A DNA stretch of 10,879 nt, taken from positions 1-10,879 of the forward strand of contig JBAQUQ010000353.1 in NCBI GenBank assembly GCA_049297615.1, in the 5' to 3' direction. Numbering within the stretch: the first letter of the stretch is position 1; the number at the start of each line of letters is the position of its first letter. This document shows positions 6,091-10,879 of this stretch, piece by piece. Both the position numbers and the translations under genes were made by a program. The DNA is from JAEMQF01 sp049297615. GTDB lineage: Bacteria > Pseudomonadota > Gammaproteobacteria > Burkholderiales > Burkholderiaceae_C. A model generated the notes under the pieces. The model worked only from the letters and a program-made list of their open reading frames with translations. It was not told the origin of the DNA and did no database searches.

Positions 6091-6494
6091 GGAGCCTTCT
6101 TCGGAAGCTCCGGGAATTGGGGCAGCTCATCGGTTATGTCGAACCACGGCGCTTTGTGGGCGACGAATACATGAAGCCTGGGCTTCACCCCCGGATCATC
6201 GTCGAGCGCGCCGAGTGGAAGGCCGTAGAAAGACGGATCGTGGTCAAAGCGACTGAGAAGAGGGGACCCGCAGACGCGGCAGAAGCCTCGGTGATTGCCT
6301 GGCGAGGACTCGTAGTACGTCACCAGTTCTTCGCCCTGAGCCCATCGGAAATCGGTGGCGCGAACGCGCGCGCGACTGCGAAAAGCTGCGCCATGCGCCT
6401 TTCGACACATCGAGCAGTGGCAGTTGAGGGCGCCCGACAGCGCGCCGGTGATCTCGTACCGCACGCCACCGCAAAGGCAACTCCCGCGCAACAT
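6087..6494 (-). CDS. GFA-family (CENP-V/GFA domain) zinc protein
   Basis: A 135-residue protein of the family named after glutathione-dependent formaldehyde-activating enzyme. Seen: the zinc cysteine pattern CLCGGVRYEI (C6, C8), NCHCSMCRKAHG (C25, C27, C30) and GFCRVCGSPL (C72, C75), complete for the family. Most members are not proven to act on glutathione or formaldehyde, so the reaction is open. The ATG is supported by GGGGAG five bases upstream, and the product starts right at the conserved LRGSCLCG segment. The stop overlaps the start of the lipoprotein gene (TTGA). Divergent from a DoxX-family gene 164 bases away. Confidence 0.9.
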   Translation of the reverse strand: MLRGSCLCGGVRYEITGALSGALNCHCSMCRKAHGAAFRSRARVRATDFRWAQGEELVTYYESSPGNHRGFCRVCGSPLLSRFDHDPSFYGLPLGALDDDPGVKPRLHVFVAHKAPWFDITDELPQFPELPKKAP

Positions 6495-6499
6495 ACAAG

Positions 6500-6505
6500 C
6501 TCCCC
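6500..6505 (-). promoter_or_regulatory. Ribosome binding site of the GFA-family gene
   Basis: GGGGAG on the minus strand, 5 bases before the ATG at 6494. It excludes a longer reading that would begin further upstream. Confidence 0.65.
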
Positions 6506-6605
6506 GGCGAAGCTGAGAAAACGATTCCGCGAGTTTGCCCGCGCGGCAGGGGGTCTGCAATGCCGCCGTTGAGCTGCAACGGGATCTGCTTGGAACTCCT
6601 CTTCA

Positions 6606-6627
6606 GTGCGGGTATCGTGCGGGTATC
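6606..6627. repeat. Perfect 11-bp tandem direct repeat in a divergent promoter region
   Basis: GTGCGGGTATC occurs twice head to tail (6606-6616, 6617-6627), 31 bases before the DoxX-family start and 112 bases from the GFA start. An 11-bp period is about one helical turn, which would place two recognition faces on the same side of the DNA, as for a regulator binding site. The repeat is seen directly; the function is inferred. Confidence 0.55.
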
Positions 6628-6658
6628 AGACGCAGCAATGGACTTCAAAGTGCCGAAC

Positions 6659-7051
6659 ATGAATACAGCCATCGCGAAATGGACACCTGGACTGCTCAGC
6701 GTTTTACGCATCGTCGCAGCCTTTCTGTTCCTTGCACATGGAATGCAAAAGTGGCTTGCGTTTCCGGCCCCTCGTCCTTCGCCCACGATCCTGTGGTCCT
6801 TGAGCGGCGTGGCCGGATTGTTGGAGCTGTTTGGTGGACTTCTTCTGCTTGTCGGCTTGTTCACCCGCCCAGTCGCATTCGTGCTCTCAGGCCTGATGGC
6901 CTTTGCCTATTTCATCGCGCACGCACCCCGCGGTTTCTGGCCGCTCCTCAACGGGGGCGAACTGGCGGCACTGTATTGCTTCGTCTTCCTTTACCTCGCA
7001 GCTGCCGGCGGTGGCCCATGGAGTGTCGACCGGTGGGTGCGGCGCGGCTGA
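6659..7051 (+). CDS. DoxX-family integral membrane protein
   Basis: A 130-residue protein with four transmembrane segments: about residues 11-28 (LLSVLRIVAAFLFLAHG, with the family's HGMQKW at 27-32), the GVAGLLELFGGLLLLVGLFTRP stretch (about 46-67), VAFVLSGLMAFAYFIAH, and a final LAALYCFVFLYLAAAG. This order and the E-x-x-G-G-L-L-L-L-x-G pattern are typical of DoxX proteins, some of which are tied to thiosulfate:quinone oxidoreduction or oxidative-stress complexes; the precise role is unknown. The start MNTAIAKW is chosen for fit to the family. An ATG at 6638 is also possible; neither has a strong ribosome binding site. It lies divergent to the GFA gene and converges on the phosphoribosyltransferase. 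Confidence 0.87.
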   Translation: MNTAIAKWTPGLLSVLRIVAAFLFLAHGMQKWLAFPAPRPSPTILWSLSGVAGLLELFGGLLLLVGLFTRPVAFVLSGLMAFAYFIAHAPRGFWPLLNGGELAALYCFVFLYLAAAGGGPWSVDRWVRRG

Positions 7052-7084
7052 TGTGCCACGCTACCCCTGGACTTGAAATCCGGC

Positions 7085-7103
7085 TCGGCGCGCACCGCGC
7101 CGA
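7085..7103. terminator. Hairpin between convergent genes, possible bidirectional terminator
   Basis: TCGGCGCG (7085-7092), loop CAC, CGCGCCGA (7096-7103): a perfect 8-bp GC-rich stem with a 3-base loop, placed between the DoxX stop and the phosphoribosyltransferase stop. No T-run follows on either strand, so it is at best a weak intrinsic terminator or an mRNA 3'-end stabiliser. Confidence 0.5.
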
Positions 7104-7112
7104 TGCTGGCTC

Positions 7113-7757
7113 CTAGGGCCGTGCCGGGCGGGCCGCTTGGCGCGCGCCCTGCAATGCGGCGATGACATGGGCGTCGTCGACCTGCTCGAAGTGCTCGTAG
7201 TACTGGCCCACGGCGTGAAAGTCCGGCGGGGCGTGCAGACACACCAGTTCGTCGGCAAGCGGCCGCACGCGGCTCAGGCTGTCGGCGGCGGCGACGGGAA
7301 CGGCGCAGATCAGGCGCGACGGCCCTTGCTGGCGCAGTGCATGCAGGGCGGCGATCATCGTCGATCCGGTGGCCAGGCCGTCGTCGACGACGATGGCCGT
7401 GCGGTCGGTCGCCGGCACCCGCGCCGCGCCGTAGTTCCGGCGCCGCTCACGCAGGCGTTCGAGCTGGGCGGCGGTCTCGCGCTGCACGTAGGCAGCGCCG
7501 ATGTCCAGGCCGTGGTCTTGAAGGTGGCTCCAGCCCGACTCGGCGACCGCGCCGATCGCGAACTCCGGGTTGCCCGGCGCGCCGAGTTTGTGCGTGAGCA
7601 CCACGTCGAGCTCGGCGTCGAGTTCCTCGGCAAGCCGTACCGCCATGGGTATCGCACCGCGAGGAATCGCGTAGACCACGGCGTTTGCGCCGCGCCACGG
7701 CGCCAAGGCTTTCGCCAGTTGCCGGGCGGCGTCGTCGCGGTCGCGAAATGGCTTCAT
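7113..7757 (-). CDS. Phosphoribosyltransferase-family protein
   Basis: A 214-residue type I phosphoribosyltransferase fold. Seen: PRG at residues 32-34 (pyrophosphate loop position), HKLGAPGNPEFAIGAV at 56-71, and the PRPP-binding motif IVVDDGLATGSTM at 122-134. The N-terminus FRDRDDAARQLAKAL and the KLG..GNPE..IGA block mark the family of uncharacterised phosphoribosyltransferases that often sit in stress gene clusters, not the housekeeping apt, hpt or pyrE enzymes. The base or acceptor is unknown. Start chosen at MKPFRDRD from family alignment; another ATG is three codons upstream, and the frame stays open for 113 codons further up. The divergent neighbour region includes a PRPP synthetase gene, so maker and user of PRPP lie within 3 kb. 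Confidence 0.87.
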   Translation of the reverse strand: MKPFRDRDDAARQLAKALAPWRGANAVVYAIPRGAIPMAVRLAEELDAELDVVLTHKLGAPGNPEFAIGAVAESGWSHLQDHGLDIGAAYVQRETAAQLERLRERRRNYGAARVPATDRTAIVVDDGLATGSTMIAALHALRQQGPSRLICAVPVAAADSLSRVRPLADELVCLHAPPDFHAVGQYYEHFEQVDDAHVIAALQGARQAARPARP

Positions 7758-8107
7758 GGACGTCATCGACACGCGAACTGCGGTGTGCAGCGCGAAGCGA
7801 CTCCAAGGAACCAGTATCGCGCGCCGCCGCCCTGCCCGATTGACCTGCCGCAAGTCGTCGCCTGCACGGCTTGCTCGATCGTGGCCAGCGGCCAGCGGCC
7901 CACTGCCAAAGCCGCGTCCGAGCCGAACGAAAAACGCGGTCGCCGGTTTGCGCGCCAGCTCGGCCTCGAACCGGGCGACGACAGAGGGCGCCGCCATGCT
8001 GCCTTGTCCAGGATCAAGCCTCGTGAGATCGTCCCGATTTATGCTTGGGGCCGAGGTCGAGCCAGGCCGGACCATGTCTCGGACCGATTCGAGCAAGGAC
8101 CCTCAAC
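7758..8107. other. 350-bp divergent intergenic region
   Basis: No convincing gene. It separates the leftward phosphoribosyltransferase from the rightward HemG-like gene and must hold promoters for both. The minus strand stays open in phase with the phosphoribosyltransferase through the whole region, with fairly GC-rich third positions in its upper half (a stretch containing ARFEAELARKPATAFFVRLG), so an N-terminal extension or a decayed coding remnant cannot be ruled out. A weak FNR-like motif and an AAGGA ribosome binding site (8095-8099, 8 bases before the ATG) are the only sites I would name. Confidence 0.55.
7840..7853. promoter_or_regulatory. Possible FNR/ANR-type box (weak)
   Basis: TTGACCTGCCGCAA compares with TTGAT-N4-ATCAA: the left half matches 4 of 5 and the right half 3 of 5. 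It lies 83-96 bases before the phosphoribosyltransferase start, a plausible activator position. The match is imperfect and could be chance; it is listed because oxygen control would fit the neighbouring HemG-like gene. Confidence 0.22.
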
Positions 8108-8671
8108 ATGCAACCCCTCCTCGTCGCTTATGCGAGCGCCGAAGGCCAGACGCGCAAGATCGCCGAGTTCATCGCCGAGCGCTTGCGCATCCGCGGCCAC
8201 CGCGTCGACCTGGTCGATACCGCGACACCGGCAGCCCAGGCCGTGATCCCCGTCTATCAAGGCGCGATTCTCGGCGGCCCGGTGCACCAGAACAAGCACC
8301 CGGCCGCGCTCGTGGACTTCGCCAAGCGTTATCACGCCTGGCTCAGCGCGCTGCCCTGTGCCGTCTTCTCGGTCAGCCTCGGCGCGGCTCTGGAGGACAT
8401 GGAAAGCCGCATCGAGGTGCAGCGCCTGCTTTATGACTTCGTCGACGACGCCGCGCTCAACCCCGTGGCCACCTGCTGCATCGCCGGCGCGCTGAAGTAC
8501 ACGCAGTACGACTACTTCAAGCGCCTCGTGATGCGCATGATCGCGCGCCAGCGCGGGCAGAGCACCGACACCTCGAAGGACCATGAGTACACCGACTGGG
8601 ACGGCATCGAGGTCTTCATCGACGAGTTCCTCGCCGCGGCGCGAATTCCGGTCGCTGCGCGCGCGGCGTAG
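8108..8671 (+). CDS. Flavodoxin-domain protein, HemG-like (menaquinone-dependent protoporphyrinogen IX oxidase type)
   Basis: At 187 residues it is close to E. coli HemG (about 180), a long-chain flavodoxin that oxidises protoporphyrinogen IX to protoporphyrin IX and passes electrons to the quinone pool. Seen: FMN phosphate loop SAEGQTR (10-16), ILGGPVHQNKHP (54-65), FSVSLGAALED (87-97), AGALKYTQYDYFKRLVMRMI (126-145) and STDTSKDHEYTDWDGIE (152-168). The last two blocks closely resemble HemG (AGALRYPRY..., TDTRKEVVYTDW), which separates it from ordinary flavodoxins. The ATG is preceded by AAGGA. It is the first gene of the rightward series and lies 83 bases upstream of the DHH gene. Whether it truly acts on protoporphyrinogen or is a stress flavodoxin is not decided by sequence alone. 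Confidence 0.85.
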   Translation: MQPLLVAYASAEGQTRKIAEFIAERLRIRGHRVDLVDTATPAAQAVIPVYQGAILGGPVHQNKHPAALVDFAKRYHAWLSALPCAVFSVSLGAALEDMESRIEVQRLLYDFVDDAALNPVATCCIAGALKYTQYDYFKRLVMRMIARQRGQSTDTSKDHEYTDWDGIEVFIDEFLAAARIPVAARAA

Positions 8672-8739
8672 ACGTGTAGCGCACGGACCACAACGCTGGC
8701 CGTGAAGCCATGCCGGGCGCACACTTCGAGGCGTTGCGG

Positions 8740-8752
8740 CTCAGAGTCTGAG
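8740..8752. promoter_or_regulatory. Perfect palindrome over the DHH-gene translation start region
   Basis: CTCAGA-G-TCTGAG, 6-base arms, ending 2 bases before the ATG at 8755. It contains the only GAGG-like ribosome binding sequence available, and that sequence sits too close to the ATG for a normal spacing. Either an operator or a small hairpin affecting translation could be meant; chance is also possible for a 6-base arm. Confidence 0.35.
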
Positions 8753-8754
8753 GC

Positions 8755-9747
8755 ATGAACCGGCACATCGATGTCTGCAACGGCGACGCCGACGGCCTGT
8801 GCGCCGTGCTGCAGTGGCGCCTGCATGAACCAGCGCCGGCGAGCCTGGTCACGGGGCCGAAGCGCGATATCGCCCTGCTCGATCGGGTGCAGGCGGGGCC
8901 GGGCGACGAGATCCTGGTGTGCGACATCTCGATGCAGCGCAATCGCGCGGCCCTGCTGCGCCTGCTCGAACAGGGCGCGCGGGTGCGCTACTTCGACCAT
9001 CACGCGGTATCCGACATGCCCGTCCACCCCAACCTGGAAACGCATATCGAATTCGGCGCCCGGGTCTGCACCAGCCTGTTGATGGACCGCTACATCGGTG
9101 GCGCGCATCGCGCCTGGGCGCTGGTGGGTGCCTATGGCGACAACCTCACCGAGGTGGCCGACGCGCTGGCTGAAAGCTCCGGGCTGGCCGAGCCGCAGCG
9201 CGCCCGGCTGCAGCTGCTCGGCGAGGCGATCAACTACAACGCCTACGGCGAAGCAGGGAAAGACGTGCCGATCGCCGCGCAGCACCTGTACCGGATCATG
9301 GCGCGCTATCGCAGCCCCTTCGATCTGCTCGACCACGAGCCCCTCGCACGACAGCTCGACGCCCTGCGCCGCGCCGACCTCGAACTCGGCGAGAAGCTGG
9401 CGCCGCACTGGGAGAACGATCGCGCCTGCGTCGTCGTCCTGCCCGATGCCCCCTGGAGCCGGCGCGTGATCGGGGCCCTGGCGAATCGATTGGCGCTCGC
9501 CCATCCGGCGCGCGCGCATGCCGTGCTCAGACCTTTGCGCGAAGGCGGCTTCGTCGTCAGCGTGCGCGCGCCACTGGCTGCAGCGGGCGGTGCGAATGAA
9601 TTGTGCGGCCGCTTCGGCGGCGCCGGGCGTGCCGGCGCGGCCGGAATCGACCAACTGCCGGACTCTGAACTGGAGCGGTTCATCGGCGAATTCGCCTCCT
9701 TCGCGTTCCACCGTGCCGATGCTGCCGATCCTGAGGTTGGCGCGTGA
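8755..9747 (+). CDS. DHH-family phosphoesterase
   Basis: A 330-residue protein of the DHH/DHHA1 phosphoesterase superfamily (RecJ, NrnA, GdpP relatives), metal-dependent hydrolases acting on phosphodiesters or small phosphorylated molecules. Seen: motif I CNGDADGLCA (8-17; Asp11, Asp13), motif II Asp57 in LVCDIS, motif III DHH (81-83) in YFDHHAVSD, and motif IV Asp129 in GAYGDN. The catalytic metal ligands are therefore complete, though the usual His of motif I is Asn9. The C-terminal DHHA1 signature, normally GGGHxxAAG, is altered to GGAGRAGAAG (about 288-297), with the substrate-contacting His missing. The substrate is unknown. The stop overlaps the PRPP synthetase start (GTGA), so the two proteins are probably made together. 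Confidence 0.87.
   Translation: MNRHIDVCNGDADGLCAVLQWRLHEPAPASLVTGPKRDIALLDRVQAGPGDEILVCDISMQRNRAALLRLLEQGARVRYFDHHAVSDMPVHPNLETHIEFGARVCTSLLMDRYIGGAHRAWALVGAYGDNLTEVADALAESSGLAEPQRARLQLLGEAINYNAYGEAGKDVPIAAQHLYRIMARYRSPFDLLDHEPLARQLDALRRADLELGEKLAPHWENDRACVVVLPDAPWSRRVIGALANRLALAHPARAHAVLRPLREGGFVVSVRAPLAAAGGANELCGRFGGAGRAGAAGIDQLPDSELERFIGEFASFAFHRADAADPEVGA
9733..9736 (+). promoter_or_regulatory. Ribosome binding site selecting the GTG start of the PRPP synthetase gene
   Basis: GAGG lies 7 bases before the GTG at 9744 but 13 bases before the in-frame ATG at 9750, so GTG is preferred. Confidence 0.5.
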
Positions 9748-10721
9748 CCATGCTCTTGTTTTGTCTCGACCCCGACTGTAGTTTCGCGGCAGCGCTCGCT
9801 GCGGCACTGGACGAAGCCCTGAGCCCCTTCGAGGACCGCAGCTTCGAAGACGGCGAGCACAAGCTGCGGCCCCAGGTCGACCCGCGCGGCGCCGACGTCT
9901 ATGTGGTCGCCAGCCTGCACGGCGGGCCGCACGCCATCCCGAACCAAAGCCCGCACGACAAGTTGTTCCGCGCGCTGATGTTCATCGCCACGCTGCGCGA
10001 GCATGGCGCGGCGCGCGTCAGCGCCGTCGTGCCCTATCTCGCCTACGCGCGCAAAGACCGCCAGACCAAGCCCTTCGACCCGGTCACGCTGCGCTATGTG
10101 GCGCAGTTGTTCGAAGCCGTCGGCCTGGCCCGGATCATCGTGCTCGAGGTGCACAACGTCGCGGCGTTCCAGAACGCATTTCGCTGCACGACCCTGCACC
10201 TCGAGGCGCATCGTGCCTTCGATGCGGTCCTGCCCGAGATCGCCGGCGACGGGCCGCTCGCCGTAGCCTCACCCGACCCCGGCGGAGTCAAGCGCGCCCA
10301 GTTGTGGCGCGAATCGATCGTCGAGCGGCTCTCGGTTCCGGTCGGTTTTGCGCTGGTCGACAAGCGCCGCAGCGCGGGCTTGGTGAGCAGCGACAACCTG
10401 GTGGCGGGCGACGTCGCCGGCACGACCGTGCTGTTGCTCGACGACCTGATCGCCAGCGGCGACACGATGAAGCGTGCCGCACAGGCCTTGCGCCACGCCG
10501 GCGCGCGCCAGGTGATTGCCTGCGCGGCGCACGGCCTGTTCGTCGAGCCGGCCGCCGAGGTGCTGGCCGACGAGGTCATATCACAGCTGCTCGTCACCGA
10601 CAGTGTGCCGCCGTTCCGCTTGCCCGCGGCCGGGCCGGTGAGCCGCAAACTGCGAATCGTCTCGGCCGTGCCGCTGTTCGCGCGGGCGATCAGGGACTGC
10701 CGCGACTCGATGCGGCGCTGA
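9744..10721 (+). CDS. Ribose-phosphate pyrophosphokinase (PRPP synthetase), divergent paralogue
   Basis: This enzyme makes 5-phosphoribosyl 1-diphosphate from ribose 5-phosphate and ATP. The 325-residue length is normal. Seen: SFEDGEHKLRP (33-43), PYLAYARKDRQTKP (97-110), the metal/ATP region EVHN (135-138), SPDPGGVKRA (176-185), catalytic KRR (207-209) and the PRPP loop LLLDDLIASGDTM (230-242). The housekeeping enzyme usually reads D-L-H with a QGFF run and DDxIDTGGT; here these are EVHNVAAFQNAF and DDLIASGDT. This is therefore probably a second, non-housekeeping copy, as found in some proteobacteria beside nucleoside or AMP phosphorylase genes (from memory, not checked). Translationally coupled to the DHH gene. 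It converges with, and overlaps by 32 bases, a leftward gene entering from the right edge. Confidence 0.9.
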   Translation: MTMLLFCLDPDCSFAAALAAALDEALSPFEDRSFEDGEHKLRPQVDPRGADVYVVASLHGGPHAIPNQSPHDKLFRALMFIATLREHGAARVSAVVPYLAYARKDRQTKPFDPVTLRYVAQLFEAVGLARIIVLEVHNVAAFQNAFRCTTLHLEAHRAFDAVLPEIAGDGPLAVASPDPGGVKRAQLWRESIVERLSVPVGFALVDKRRSAGLVSSDNLVAGDVAGTTVLLLDDLIASGDTMKRAAQALRHAGARQVIACAAHGLFVEPAAEVLADEVISQLLVTDSVPPFRLPAAGPVSRKLRIVSAVPLFARAIRDCRDSMRR

Positions 10722-10878
10722 CGGCGGCGGCGCCTTCGAGCGCGTCGAGCGCGGTCGCGGCAAGATCGATATAGCGTTGCGCCAGCGGCGGCCAGTGCTG
10801 CGGTGCGCGCGGCACCGGGTCGAGCAGATGCGCCATCGCCAGGCGGGCGCGCCGCAGCGCAAGCTGCGCGGTGTAGAG
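10690..10878 (-). CDS. C-terminal end of an unidentified protein (partial)
   Basis: The last 62 codons of a leftward gene whose start lies beyond the right edge. The frame has near-uniform G or C at third positions, strongly supporting real coding. The readable protein begins LYTAQLALRRARLAMAHLLD, continues through HWPPLAQRYIDLAATALDAL and ends AASSRGSP. It is helical and rich in Ala, Leu and Arg. I do not recognise the family. The end overlaps the end of the PRPP synthetase gene by 32 bases on the opposite strand. Confidence 0.6.
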   Translation of the reverse strand, partial: LYTAQLALRRARLAMAHLLDPVPRAPQHWPPLAQRYIDLAATALDALEGAAAVSAASSRGSP

Positions 10879-10879
10879 C

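Noticed and set aside
7137..8246. 369-codon plus-strand frame
   Set aside because: Antisense to the phosphoribosyltransferase, which has an intact PRPP motif; the rest runs across the intergenic region by chance.
8512..9807. 431-codon minus-strand frame opposite the DHH gene
   Set aside because: Shadow; the plus strand has all DHH motifs.

Overview
The window is a high-GC chromosomal segment. Codon use is strongly GC3-biased, and some gene borders carry GC-rich inverted repeats of the kind common in Burkholderiales genomes. The best guess is a beta-proteobacterium of the order Burkholderiales (Comamonadaceae/Sphaerotilaceae-like). That placement rests on protein resemblance and sequence style only; no rRNA or other marker is present. 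I see no tRNA, rRNA, CRISPR array, insertion sequence or phage gene.

Left block (1-3456, + strand): the end of korA and complete korB, the two subunits of a 2-oxoglutarate:ferredoxin oxidoreductase, with an ATGA overlap. After a GC-rich hairpin repeat come a ferritin-like diiron protein, a RidA-family protein that lacks the usual catalytic arginine, and a uroporphyrinogen-III C-methyltransferase (SUMT, CobA/NirE type). The last three genes are closely spaced. The theme is low-potential electron supply, redox protection and siroheme/heme d1/cobalamin precursor synthesis. This would fit a facultative or micro-aerobic lifestyle.

Middle block (3542-7103): an ElaB/YqjD-type membrane-anchored protein is directly coupled (TAGTG) to a YqjK-like protein, without the YqjE gene usually found between them. 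Facing it is a leftward run: GFA-family zinc protein, orphan lipoprotein (TTGA overlap), LysE/RhtB exporter and small multi-pass membrane protein. A divergent DoxX-family gene follows, preceded by a perfect 11-bp tandem repeat. Codon use in the stretch from about 5.4 to 7.05 kb is visibly less GC-rich than on either side, suggesting an acquired or fast-evolving accessory segment.

Right block (7113-10879): a leftward phosphoribosyltransferase is separated by a 350-bp divergent intergenic region from a rightward series: a HemG-like flavodoxin (protoporphyrinogen oxidase type), a DHH-family phosphoesterase with a degenerate DHHA1 signature, and a divergent PRPP synthetase. The last two overlap by GTGA. 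A PRPP maker next to a PRPP user, with a DHH hydrolase translationally coupled to the maker, suggests a nucleotide or phosphoribosyl salvage module. This is the part of the window most likely to hold undescribed biochemistry. A convergent partial gene of unknown function enters from the right edge and overlaps the PRPP synthetase end by 32 bases.

Two tetrapyrrole-related genes (SUMT and the HemG-like gene) lie in the same 11 kb, again pointing to anaerobic or micro-aerobic metabolism.
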